Shown here: piece by piece, positions 54,854 through 63,400 of the stretch
How the letters are laid out: every line of letters starts with the position of its first letter
Position numbering within the stretch: the stretch's first letter is position 1
NCBI RefSeq assembly: GCF_004786095.1
Contig: NZ_RHPJ01000002.1
Span: forward strand, 372,001-436,000
From: Serinibacter arcticus
Lineage (GTDB): Bacteria > Actinomycetota > Actinomycetes > Actinomycetales > Beutenbergiaceae
Length of the DNA: 64,000 bases
Direction of reading: 5' to 3'
Program-made: the position numbers and the translations under genes
Notes under the pieces: generated by a model
The model's database searches: none
What the model was told of the DNA's origin: nothing
The model's input: the letters and a program-made list of their open reading frames with translations, nothing else

Positions 54854-55912
54854 TCAGGCGACACCCGCCCCGAACAGCAGGCCGAGCGCGTACGTCGCGG
54901 CCGCCGCGCCCCAGCCGATCGCGAGCTGCCGCAGCGCGCGCCGCAGCGGCGGGCCGCCGGACAGGATGCCGACGACGGCGCCGGTGACCAGGAGCGCGAG
55001 GCCCACGAGCGCGGCCGAGACGAGCACCGCCGTCGTGCCCGCGAGGCCGAACAGGTACGGCAGCACGGGGATGATCGCGCCGGCCGAGAACAGGCCGAAG
55101 CTCGTGAGCGCGGCGCCCCACGCGCTGCCGATCTCCTCGAACTCGGCGTGCGTGCGGCGCGGCTGGATCTGGTCGGGGCGGTAGGAGCGGATGGAGCGGA
55201 TGGCGTGCTCGCTCGCCTCGTCCGGGCTCTCGCCGCGCGCCCGGTAGACCAGCGCGAGCTCGTTCGCCTCGAGGTCGAGGTGGGGGTAGGCGGTCCGGGA
55301 CTGCGGGTCGGGCGTGGACGCCTCGAGCAATTCGCGCTGGCTGCGGACGGAGACGAACTCGCCCGCCCCCATCGAGAGCGCGCCCGCGAGCAGGCCCGCG
55401 AGCCCGGTCGCGAGGACGACGCCGGTGCTCACCCCGGTCGCGCCGATCCCCAGCACCAGGGCGAGGTTGGAGACGAGGCCGTCGTTCATGCCGAACACGG
55501 CGGCGCGGAACGAGCCGGAGAGCTGGGCCCGACCGCGCGCGGCGAGCGAGCGGACGACCTCCTCGTGGATGCGCTCGTCGGCGACCATCTGCGGCGTGGC
55601 GTCGCGCTCGTCGGCGTACACGCCGCGCGCCTCGGCACGCTGCGCGAGCGCGAGGACGAACACGGAGCCGAAGCGGCGGGCCAGGAACGCGAGCCACCGG
55701 GTGCGCAGCGCGCCCCTGCGGGGCTTGCCGACGTCCTCGCCGAGGAGGTCGATCCAGTGCTGCTCGTGGCGCTTCTCGGCCTCGGCGAGCTCGAGCAGGA
55801 TCGCGCGCTCCTCACCGTCGCGACGACCGGCGAGGTCGCGGTAGACCGCTCCCTCGGCTCGTTCGTCCGCGAGGTAGGCGCGCCAGCGGCGGATGTCTGC
55901 GGGGGTGGGCAC
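54854..55912 (-). CDS. Membrane-bound ferritin-like/VIT1 family iron (manganese) exporter
   Basis: 352 residues. N-terminal rubrerythrin/ferritin-like domain (about 5-110) with EXXH-type iron ligands (ERAEGAVYRDL, LAEAEKRHEQHW, ADERIHEEVVRSL); C-terminal VIT1/CCC1 domain (about 130-350) with five helices (SFRAAVFGMNDGLVSNLALVLG, GLLAGALSMGAGEFVSVRSQ). This is the MbfA-type architecture: iron sensed or oxidised by the ferritin domain, then moved out of the cytoplasm. GTG start with a CAGGAT box five bases upstream. Confidence 0.9.
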   Translation of the reverse strand: MPTPADIRRWRAYLADERAEGAVYRDLAGRRDGEERAILLELAEAEKRHEQHWIDLLGEDVGKPRRGALRTRWLAFLARRFGSVFVLALAQRAEARGVYADERDATPQMVADERIHEEVVRSLAARGRAQLSGSFRAAVFGMNDGLVSNLALVLGIGATGVSTGVVLATGLAGLLAGALSMGAGEFVSVRSQRELLEASTPDPQSRTAYPHLDLEANELALVYRARGESPDEASEHAIRSIRSYRPDQIQPRRTHAEFEEIGSAWGAALTSFGLFSAGAIIPVLPYLFGLAGTTAVLVSAALVGLALLVTGAVVGILSGGPPLRRALRQLAIGWGAAAATYALGLLFGAGVA

Positions 55913-56057
55913 GACGCATCCTGACGCGCCTCGATCGGCTCGCGCAACGTGTCGGGTGGCCGAATTCTCGGCGTGGGGCGGCCCGCCGGGCCCCGCGACG
56001 GCGCGGATGTCGGTGGCGACCCGTAGCCTCGAGAGACAGCCAGACCCAGGGGGTGCG

Positions 56058-59000
56058 ATGTTCCTGCTCGACGACGTGGTGGTCTACTCACCGACCGACA
56101 TCACCCGGGCCGCGTGCCCCTACGAGCTCCTCTCGCTCCTGGACGAGAAGCTCGGTCGCGTCCCCGTGCTCGTGCCGGCGCCCGACCCGATGCGCGACCG
56201 CGCCGCTCGGATGGGAGACGCGCACGAGCTGCGCGTGCTGGAGTCCTACCGGTCCGAGTTCGGGGCGTTCGACGCCGCGGCCCACCGCGGCGTCGCCGAG
56301 ATCGTGGACGACGGCGAGGGTCGCGAGGCCTTCCGCGCCGGGCTGGTCCCCGCGCGGGACGCGACGCTGGCCGCGATCGACGCCGGCGCGGACGTCGTGT
56401 TCCAGGCGACGTTCTTCGACGGGCGCTTCTACGGACGTGCCGACTTCCTGCTGAAGGAGCGACCGACGGCGGGCGCGGGCGCGGCCGGGGCCGGGCTCGT
56501 GCTGCGGGGCGGGTCGGACGCCTCCGAGCGGGCCGGGGCGGTGACGGCGTACGCCGTCGTCGACACGAAGCTGACCAACAAGGTGCGGGCGACGGCGCTG
56601 CTCCAGATGGCCGCCTACGCAGACCAGCTGCTCGCCGCCGGCGTGCCGGTGGTCGACCGCGTGACGGTGCACCACGGCAACGGTGAGCGCAGCGACCAGC
56701 CGCTCGTCGATCTCCTCGAGGTCTACCGGGGCGAGCGCCGGCTGGTCGAGGCGCTGCTCGACGCCCACGTCGCCGCGGACGCGCCCGCGTCCTGGGAGGA
56801 GTGGCGCGACCCCGCCGGCGTGCCGAGCCTGCTCGCGGCGCTGCCGCCCGACGTCGCACCGGCACGCCGCGCGTGCGGCCGCTGCGAGTACTGCGCGCGC
56901 GAGGTCGCCCGGACGCGCGACGTGCAGCTCGTCCACGGCATCCGCGCCGTCCAGCGGACACGCCTGTACGGCCAGGGTGTCAGGACGGTCGTCGAGCTCG
57001 CCGTCCTCGCCCACCCCGTGCCGCGCATGAACCCGGTCATCCAGGAGCGGCTCACCCGGCAGGCACGCCTGCAGGCGGCCCAGCTCGACCGGGTCGCGCG
57101 CGCCGAGGCGGCCGGGCTCGTCGTCGGACCGGGGATGCGGCTGACGACCGCCGGCGGCGGTGAGCCCACCGGGGCGGCGGCCGAGGCGGCCTCGTCGATC
57201 GGTGACGTCGTCCGGGTCGAGGTCGTGAACTCGGCGCTGCTCCGATCGCTGCCCCAGCCGTCCCCCGGCGACCTCTACTTCGACTTCGAGGGCGACCCGA
57301 TGTGGAGCACCTCGGGCGGCATGGAGGGCGGTCTCGAGTACCTGTTCGGGCTGATCGAGGAGCCGGAGGCCGGCACAGGGTCGCCGGACGAGACGTACGT
57401 CGCGTTCTGGGCCCACGACCGCGCCGAGGAGAAGGTCGCGCTCGTCGACTTCCTCTCCTACGTGCGCCGGCGGCGCGCCCGCTACCCCGATCTGCACATC
57501 TACCACTACGCCAACTACGAGCGTGCGGCGCTCGAGAAGCTGGCCGAACGGCACGGCGAGGGCCTCGAGGCGGTGCTGACCCTCGTGCGCGAGGGCGTGC
57601 TCGTGGACCTCTTCCCCGTGGTGCGCGGCGGCGTCGCCGTGTCGCAGGCGAGCTACTCCATCAAGAAGCTCGAGCCGCTCTACATGGGTGACGAGCTGCG
57701 GGCGGCCGACGGCGTGACCACCGGCGGGGACTCGGTCGCCCAGTACGCGGCGGGCGTGGCGGCGCGCGCCGCGGGCGACGTGGGCGAGTTCGACGCGGTC
57801 ATGGCCGACATCGCCGACTACAACCGCTACGACTGCGTCTCGACGCGGCGCCTGGTCCGGTGGCTGCGATCGCTCGCGCACGGTCGGCACGCCGCGGACG
57901 GGGGTGGGGGGAGCGAGCCCGGCGGTCCGATCGACGGCCGCGCGACCGACGACCTCGCCGTGCGGGCCCTTCCGAGCGCCGTGCGACCCGCCGAGGTCGG
58001 CGTCGACACGTTCGCCCCCACTCCCGAGCAACGGCTCGCCGGTCTGCTGCGCGACGCGGCGGGGCCGGCCCCGCGCGAGGACGTCGACGCCGACGCGCTC
58101 GGCCTGCTGGCCGCGGCGCTGGACTACCACCGCCGTGAGGACGCCCCCGTCTGGCGCGCGCACTTCGAGCGGCTGACCCACCCGGTCGACTGGTGGGCCG
58201 ACACCCGGGACGTGCTCGTCGTGGACGACACCCCCGTGGGCTGCGAGGTGCTGGAGGACTGGTCCGGCGGCGGTCGCCACCGTCGCCGCGTCCTGCGCCT
58301 CGAGGGACGGCTGGGGGCGGGGAGCACGCCGGAGGGCGTGCGCGAGGCGTTCGCCGTCTACCCGGTCGGCCGGTCGCGCGGGCTCAGGGTCGACCCGGGC
58401 GCGGCGTACGCGACCACGAGCCTCACGATGCTCGACGTCAGCGTCTCGCCCGACGGCACACGCGCGGCCTGGACCGTGCGCGAGAGCGCGTCGAGCGAGT
58501 TCGCCGACGGTGCCGGGTCCGGGGCGGGTGGCGGCGCGGTGCCGATCGCGGTCGTCCCCGGGCGGCCCCTCATGACCACGTCGATCCACCGTGCGCTCGT
58601 CGAGCTCGCGGAGCAGGTCGCGGGCACGCGCCTGGACGAGATCGAGCACCTGGGCGACGCCGTCGCGCCGCTCGCACGGGAGGACGCCGTCGCGCGTCTG
58701 CGCTACCTGCGCCTGCCCGGACTCGAGCTGCTGCGCCGCACCCTGCCGCGGCTGCGGGCGGGCGACGGGCTCCCGCCCGTCGTGGACGGGGACTACGTCG
58801 CAGCGGTCACGGCCGCGACGGCGTCGCTGGACGCCTCGGTGCTGGGGGTGCAGGGCCCGCCGGGCACGGGCAAGACGTACGTCGGCGCCCGGGTGATCGG
58901 TCGGCTCGTGGCCGAGCTCGGGTGGCGGATCGGCGTCGTGGCGCAGTCGCACGCCGTCGTGGAGCACCTGCTCGACCAGGTCGTCGCCGCAGGCCTCCCG

Positions 59001-60044
59001 GCCGCGCAGGTCGGCAAGACGCCGAAGGACGCGCCCGGGAGGGACGACCGCGAGATCGCACCGCCGCCGTGGACGGCCCTGGCCAAGGACGAGTACTCGG
59101 CGTTCCTCGCGGAGCACGAGGCCGACGGTTGCGTCATCGGCGGAACCGTCTGGGACATGACGAACCGCAAGCGGATCGGCGACGGCAAGCTGGACCTCCT
59201 CGTCGTCGACGAGGCCGGCCAGTTCTCGCTCGCCAACACCGTGGCGGCCTCCACCGCGGCCCGGCGGGTGCTGCTGCTCGGCGACCCCCAGCAGCTGCCG
59301 CAGGTCACGCAGGGCACGCACGACGAACCGGTCGACGCCTCCGCCCTGGCGTGGATCGCGCAGGACGCCGCGACGATGCCGGCCGATCGCGGCTACTTCA
59401 TCGAGCGGACCTGGCGGCTCCACCCGGACCTGTGCTCGGCGGTCTCCTCCCTCAGCTACGACGGCCGGCTCCTGCCGCAGCCCGGCGTCACGGATCGTCG
59501 GCACCTCGACGGCGTCGCGCCCGGGGTGCACGAGGTTCTCGTGCCGCACCGCGGCAACTCCTCGGCGAGCCCCGAGGAGGCGGCGGTCGTGGTCGACCTC
59601 GTCCGCTCGCTGCTCGGCCGCGCGTGGCGGGCCGGCACCACGCCCGACGTGATCGACCCTCCCGAGCCGCTGCAGCCACGCGGCGTCCTCGTGGTCGCGG
59701 CCTACAACGCCCAGGTCACTCTCGTGCGCGCGGCGCTCGACGACGTCGGGCTGGCCCAGGTCCGCGTGGGAACCGTGGACAAGTTCCAGGGCCAGGAGGC
59801 CGCGGTGGCGATCGTGACGCTCGCGGCGTCCTCCGCCAGGGACGCACCGCGCGGGGCCGAGTTCCTCATCAACCGCAACCGTCTCAACGTCGCGATCTCG
59901 CGGGCGCAGTGGGCGGCGTACCTCGTCCACTCCCCGGGTCTGGACGACACGCTCCCGCACGGTGGCCAGGCGCTCGCCGATCTGGGCGCCTTCCGGCGGC
60001 TGACCACGGCGGCCCACCCCAGCCCGCCGCTCCCGCTCCCCTAG
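56058..60044 (+). CDS. TM0106-type RecB-like nuclease fused to superfamily I DNA/RNA helicase
   Basis: 1328 residues. N-terminal half: TM0106-family RecB-like nuclease (about 1-380) with AVVDTKLTNKVRATALLQMAAYADQL as the PD-(D/E)XK region and a cysteine pair region ACGRCEYCA, then an RNase H-like part (DLYFDFEGDPMW, IYHYANYE, YNRYDCVSTRRL). C-terminal half: SF1 helicase with Walker A GPPGTGKT at about 933-940, DEAGQFSLAN (motif II), GDPQQLPQV (motif III) and INRNRLNVAISRAQ (motif VI). The type is sometimes linked to DNA repair or defence; no defence partners are next to it. ATG behind AGGGGGT; a longer upstream frame is not supported. Confidence 0.9.
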   Translation: MFLLDDVVVYSPTDITRAACPYELLSLLDEKLGRVPVLVPAPDPMRDRAARMGDAHELRVLESYRSEFGAFDAAAHRGVAEIVDDGEGREAFRAGLVPARDATLAAIDAGADVVFQATFFDGRFYGRADFLLKERPTAGAGAAGAGLVLRGGSDASERAGAVTAYAVVDTKLTNKVRATALLQMAAYADQLLAAGVPVVDRVTVHHGNGERSDQPLVDLLEVYRGERRLVEALLDAHVAADAPASWEEWRDPAGVPSLLAALPPDVAPARRACGRCEYCAREVARTRDVQLVHGIRAVQRTRLYGQGVRTVVELAVLAHPVPRMNPVIQERLTRQARLQAAQLDRVARAEAAGLVVGPGMRLTTAGGGEPTGAAAEAASSIGDVVRVEVVNSALLRSLPQPSPGDLYFDFEGDPMWSTSGGMEGGLEYLFGLIEEPEAGTGSPDETYVAFWAHDRAEEKVALVDFLSYVRRRRARYPDLHIYHYANYERAALEKLAERHGEGLEAVLTLVREGVLVDLFPVVRGGVAVSQASYSIKKLEPLYMGDELRAADGVTTGGDSVAQYAAGVAARAAGDVGEFDAVMADIADYNRYDCVSTRRLVRWLRSLAHGRHAADGGGGSEPGGPIDGRATDDLAVRALPSAVRPAEVGVDTFAPTPEQRLAGLLRDAAGPAPREDVDADALGLLAAALDYHRREDAPVWRAHFERLTHPVDWWADTRDVLVVDDTPVGCEVLEDWSGGGRHRRRVLRLEGRLGAGSTPEGVREAFAVYPVGRSRGLRVDPGAAYATTSLTMLDVSVSPDGTRAAWTVRESASSEFADGAGSGAGGGAVPIAVVPGRPLMTTSIHRALVELAEQVAGTRLDEIEHLGDAVAPLAREDAVARLRYLRLPGLELLRRTLPRLRAGDGLPPVVDGDYVAAVTAATASLDASVLGVQGPPGTGKTYVGARVIGRLVAELGWRIGVVAQSHAVVEHLLDQVVAAGLPAAQVGKTPKDAPGRDDREIAPPPWTALAKDEYSAFLAEHEADGCVIGGTVWDMTNRKRIGDGKLDLLVVDEAGQFSLANTVAASTAARRVLLLGDPQQLPQVTQGTHDEPVDASALAWIAQDAATMPADRGYFIERTWRLHPDLCSAVSSLSYDGRLLPQPGVTDRRHLDGVAPGVHEVLVPHRGNSSASPEEAAVVVDLVRSLLGRAWRAGTTPDVIDPPEPLQPRGVLVVAAYNAQVTLVRAALDDVGLAQVRVGTVDKFQGQEAAVAIVTLAASSARDAPRGAEFLINRNRLNVAISRAQWAAYLVHSPGLDDTLPHGGQALADLGAFRRLTTAAHPSPPLPLP

Positions 60045-60104
60045 CCCGCGACTGGTCGCTTCACCGCGCCTCACCCGCGGCGCGCCGGTCCGGTCCGAGG
60101 TCTG

Positions 60105-60146
60105 GGTCCCGGTCCCGGTCGCGGTCCCGGTCGCGGTCGCGGTCCC
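60105..60146 (+). repeat. Hexanucleotide tandem repeat
   Basis: Seven units of GGTC(C/G)C. Non-coding; begins 60 bases after the helicase stop. Confidence 0.85.
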
Positions 60147-60331
60147 GAACGTGACGCGGACCGTCGCACCCTCGCCACTGCTGCACCGGGCGCGCCGTCG
60201 CCCGTGACCGTCACCGTTCGACGGCAACCGCCGGTGGCTGGCACGTTCCTGCCGGTTCGGGTCATTCAACCGGATGAGGAGTGACAGCCACCGGACCGAT
60301 CCGGACCAGGGGTGACAGCCGCCGGACGAAC

Positions 60332-60372
60332 GAGAGCCCCGGCGTCGTCGGAGGGACGACGCCGGGGCTCTC
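60332..60372 (-). terminator. Terminator of the truncated sugar permease gene
   Basis: Perfect 18-bp arms (60332-60349, 60355-60372) with 5-base loop, 22 bases beyond the permease stop on the minus strand. Confidence 0.8.
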
Positions 60373-60394
60373 GGGACAGCGGCCCCGCGAGGGC

Positions 60395-60526
60395 TCAGCC
60401 CTTGACGGACCCGGCCAGCAGACCGCGGACGAAGAACCGCTGCAGCGCGATGAACACCACGATCGGGACGATCATCGAGATGAACGCACCCGCCGTCAGC
60501 AGGTGCCACTGGCCGCGGGCCGACGC
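60395..60526 (-). pseudogene. C-terminal remnant of a carbohydrate ABC transporter permease (MalG-like)
   Basis: Only the last 42-44 codons survive: GQWHLLTAGAFISMIVP, then FIALQRFFVRGLLAGSVKG and stop, the hallmark end of MalG/LacG-type permeases. An in-frame stop occurs at 60533-60535, so no longer protein is possible. The homology ends abruptly where a plus-strand Ig-like fragment begins. The intact terminator after it suggests recent truncation. Confidence 0.85.
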
Positions 60527-61224
60527 TGGCGATCACGCCCACGCTCGCCGGGAAGGCGATCGGGGTCCGCGCCCGCATCTACGACTTCACGTTCGGCCAG
60601 CCCAGCAGCTACGAGAACGAGCTGACGCTCTTCACGCAGCTCCCGGGCATCCTCACCCCCGGTGCGGTCACCGTGACGGGGACCCCCGCGGCGGGGCAGA
60701 CCCTGACGGCGACGCCGGGGACCTGGGGGCCGGGCGCCGTCGCCCTCACCTACCAGTGGACGCGCAACGGCACCGCGATCCCCGGCGCCACCCGCGCCAC
60801 CTACACCGCGGTGGCGGCCGACGGCGGAGCGCAGCTCGCCGTCGCCGTCACCGGGACGCGGGACCGGTACGCCCCGGTGACCGTGCGGTCCGCGGCGGTG
60901 GCCGTGCCGGCGACCGTCGTGGCCGGGACGCCCACGATCCAGGGTCTCGCGCAGCCCGGCTCGACCCTCACCGTGAAGCCCGGGACGTGGGGTCCGGCCG
61001 GCGTCACGCTGACCTACCAGTGGTACCGCAACGGCGTCGCCGTGCGCTCGGCCACCGGCACGACCCTGGCCCTGACCACGAAGGACCCCGGCGTCGGCAT
61101 CACGGTGGCCGTGACGGGATCCCTGCCCGGGAAGGCCCCGGTCACGGTGGAGTCGCGACGGGTCATCGTCTCGGACGGTTCAGTCCTCCCGTATCCCGGG
61201 AGGCCCGGGCCCTCCCTCACCTGA
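60520..61224 (+). pseudogene. 3' half of a secreted Ig-like repeat protein gene (5' half at 44155-45353, minus strand)
   Basis: The open frame begins inside an Ig-like domain (PTLAITPTLAGKAIGVRARIY), with no start codon or signal peptide, then holds two complete Ig-like repeats with the GTPAAGQTLTATPGTWGPG...LTYQW pattern and a short tail. Its first residues continue exactly where the Ig domain at 44155 stops (RWYADGETVAG), and the repeats resemble the one at residues 270-350 of that protein. I take the two as halves of one gene of about 630 codons. A GTG at 60673 could yield a 183-residue fragment. Confidence 0.75.
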
Positions 61225-61244
61225 GGCGCGGGGCGAGCGCCCCT

Positions 61245-61292
61245 CGATCACGGTCCGCGGGAAGGCCATCGCCCTGCCGCGGACCGTGATCG
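61245..61292. promoter_or_regulatory. 16-bp inverted repeat just upstream of the sensor kinase
   Basis: Perfect arms CGATCACGGTCCGCGG (61245-61260) and its complement (61277-61292) around a 16-base loop. It ends three bases before the kinase ATG and lies 20 bases after the Ig fragment stop, so it may be a terminator, an autoregulatory operator, or a structure masking translation start. Confidence 0.55.
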
Positions 61293-61295
61293 GCG

Positions 61296-62561
61296 ATGAT
61301 GGCGGCCGTGCCTCCCACCGCCCCGACCTCGACGCAGCGCCCGTGGTGGCACGCGCTGACCGACCTGGTCCACGGCCGGATCGCGACGACGGCGTCGGGT
61401 CTGGAGCGGGCGCTCTCGCTCCTCGTCGTGGGCATCCGTCTCGGCACCCTGCTCCAGATGGCGCCCTCGCTCGCGCCCGGCGTGGCGGTCTCGCAGCGGC
61501 CCGGCCTCTACCTCGCGAGCTGGATCGCCGCGGCCGCCGCGGCCGTCGTGATCAGCGTGCTCGCGCTGGTGCGCCAGGGACCGCTGGGCCGTGCAGTCTT
61601 CGCAGCGGACGTGGTCCTCGCCGTCGTGCTGCTCCTGCTGGGTGGACTGTGCGTCCCGACGGATCAGCGCATCGGCACCTGGATCGGCTTCCAGCCCGGG
61701 AACGCCCTGGGCGCGCTCCTGAGCGGCGCGCTCGTGCGCGGCCTCGGTCTGTGGGTGGCGGGTCTCGCGGTGGTGGTCGTGGCGGACGTGGCCTTCCGCT
61801 GGGCGCAGGCGTCGTCGGACAACGCCAGCACCGTGATCGGCAATGTCCTGACCTACGTCGTGCTGGTCTCGGTGAGCAGGGTGGTCACCACCTACATGCG
61901 CAGGGTCGCGGCCGACGGCGACGCCGCCCGTGCCGAGGCGGCCGCGCTGGCGCGCCGCGACGAGGAGCGGCGCGCCCAGGTCGCCCTGCACAACGGGGCC
62001 GCGATCATGCGGCTCCTCGCCGACCCCGATCTGGACGACGGCGTCCGGCGGGCGGTCCGGCAGGAGGCGGAGCGCGAGGCGCGGCGGATGCGCAGCTACC
62101 TCCTCGGCCGCCGGCCCGACCTCGACGGCGACGACGGCGACGAGCGGGGCCTCGTCGCCCTGGTCCTCGCGACCACGGCCCGCTTCTCCGACCTTCCGCT
62201 GCACGCGGCCCTCGACCTGGCCGAGGGCGTCCGGGTGGACGGCGCCGTCGGGGCCGCCCTCGACCACGCGCTGGCGGCGCTGCTGCTGAACGTCCGCGAC
62301 CACTCCGGTGCCTCGACGGTGGTCGTCCACGCCGACGCGGAGGCGACGCCGGACGGCACGCGGTGGACCGTCACGGTGCACGACGACGGCCGCGGGTTCG
62401 ACACCGATCGCGCGCGGTGGGGCGTCGGCCTGCGCGAGGTCGTGCACGCGCAGCTCACCGAGCTGGGGGTCGACGTCGAGATCACGTCACGACCCGGACA
62501 CGGCAGCACGGCCGTGCTCACCGGCGCCGGCGCCCGGGTGGAGTCCGCTCGTGCCGTCTGA
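61296..62561 (+). CDS. Sensor histidine kinase (NarL-partner type)
   Basis: 421 residues. Five or six transmembrane helices in the first 200 residues; a short helical DHp region with ALARRDEERRAQVALHNGAA, where His232 is the probable phosphoacceptor; C-terminal HATPase with ALLLNVRDHSGAST (N box) and DDGRGFDTDRARWGVGL (G boxes). The ATPase is small and the DHp atypical, as in HPK7-like kinases paired with LuxR-type regulators. Two ATGs in a row (61296, 61299) could serve as start. The regulator gene overlaps its end by 11 bases. Input signal unknown. Confidence 0.85.
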   Translation: MMAAVPPTAPTSTQRPWWHALTDLVHGRIATTASGLERALSLLVVGIRLGTLLQMAPSLAPGVAVSQRPGLYLASWIAAAAAAVVISVLALVRQGPLGRAVFAADVVLAVVLLLLGGLCVPTDQRIGTWIGFQPGNALGALLSGALVRGLGLWVAGLAVVVVADVAFRWAQASSDNASTVIGNVLTYVVLVSVSRVVTTYMRRVAADGDAARAEAAALARRDEERRAQVALHNGAAIMRLLADPDLDDGVRRAVRQEAEREARRMRSYLLGRRPDLDGDDGDERGLVALVLATTARFSDLPLHAALDLAEGVRVDGAVGAALDHALAALLLNVRDHSGASTVVVHADAEATPDGTRWTVTVHDDGRGFDTDRARWGVGLREVVHAQLTELGVDVEITSRPGHGSTAVLTGAGARVESARAV

Positions 62562-63309
62562 GCGACCCCGCGTCGCCGTCGTCGACGACGCGACGGTCAT
62601 CCGCGAGTCCTTCGCCGTGCTGATGCCGCAGATCGATGTCGTCGGCACGTTCCCGACCGTCGAGCAGCTGCTCGACCGCCGCCCGGCCGCCGACGTCGTC
62701 GTCCTCGACCTGCACCTGGCCAACTCCGCGCAGCCCGACTCGCGGCAGGGGGTCGCGGCGGTGCGCGCCGCGGTCGGGGCGGGGTACCGGGTCTGCGCCT
62801 ACAGCCAGGAGGAGCGGCGCTTCGTTCTCGCTGCCACCCTGGCCGCCGGCGCTCGCGGCGTGGTGTCCAAGGCCGAACCGCTGGCCGTCGCGCAGGAGGC
62901 GATCACCGCCGTCGCGGCGGGGGAGGTGGTGATCCCGCAGGGACTCGTCGGCCTGGTGGAGGTGCTGGTCCGGCGCAACAGCCTGACGATCCTGTCCGAG
63001 CGGCAGCGCCAGGTCCTCGCGGGTCGCGCCCGCGGCCTCACCTACGCCGAGATGGGGGCGCAGCTGTACCTGTCCGAGTCCACGCTGCGCGGGTACTGGG
63101 CGGCCGTCACCGAGAGCGTCTCGGCCCACCTGCAGCACGCGACCCCCGCGGACATCGAGCACGCGCTGGGTCTGGGCCCCGGCGACCTGCTGGAGCACTG
63201 GCCCGCCCCGGAGGACGCCGTCGGACCGGACGCCGCGGCGCCGCCACGGTGGTGGCAGCTCGCGAGCGGGGGACGACGGCGGTCGTCACCGCGGGGCGGT
63301 CACCAGTAG
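62551..63309 (+). CDS. Response regulator with LuxR-type helix-turn-helix
   Basis: 252 residues. Receiver domain with VAVVDDATVIRESF, phosphoacceptor Asp53 in VVVLDLHLANS and Lys in GVVSKAEP; LuxR/GerE-like helix-turn-helix (about 145-205: LTILSERQRQVLAGRARGLTYAEMGAQLYLSESTLRGYW), then a tail rich in Pro and Trp. The GTG start overlaps the kinase gene by 11 bases. Partner of the upstream kinase; targets unknown. Confidence 0.88.
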   Translation: MPSERPRVAVVDDATVIRESFAVLMPQIDVVGTFPTVEQLLDRRPAADVVVLDLHLANSAQPDSRQGVAAVRAAVGAGYRVCAYSQEERRFVLAATLAAGARGVVSKAEPLAVAQEAITAVAAGEVVIPQGLVGLVEVLVRRNSLTILSERQRQVLAGRARGLTYAEMGAQLYLSESTLRGYWAAVTESVSAHLQHATPADIEHALGLGPGDLLEHWPAPEDAVGPDAAAPPRWWQLASGGRRRSSPRGGHQ

Positions 63310-63400
63310 TTCAGGGTGACGGTGCGGATGCTCCCGCCGCGGCAGGTGACCGAGGTGCTCGGCAGCGCGTTTTCGTGGGGTTCGGGCGGCCGCGAACCTA

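Larger units (their letters stand above)
60045..60394. other. Intergenic region after the helicase gene
   Basis: 350 bases without a gene. Contains a hexanucleotide tandem repeat (60105-60146), two direct copies of GTGACAGCC(A/G)CCGGAC (60281 and 60312), inverted repeats CCGGTGGCTG/CAGCCACCGG (60231-60240 and 60285-60294) and a strong hairpin (60332-60372). Confidence 0.6.

Noticed and set aside
56088-60578. A minus-strand open frame of about 1500 codons antisense to the nuclease-helicase gene
   Set aside because: Same artefact; the sense strand has full helicase motifs and a ribosome binding site.
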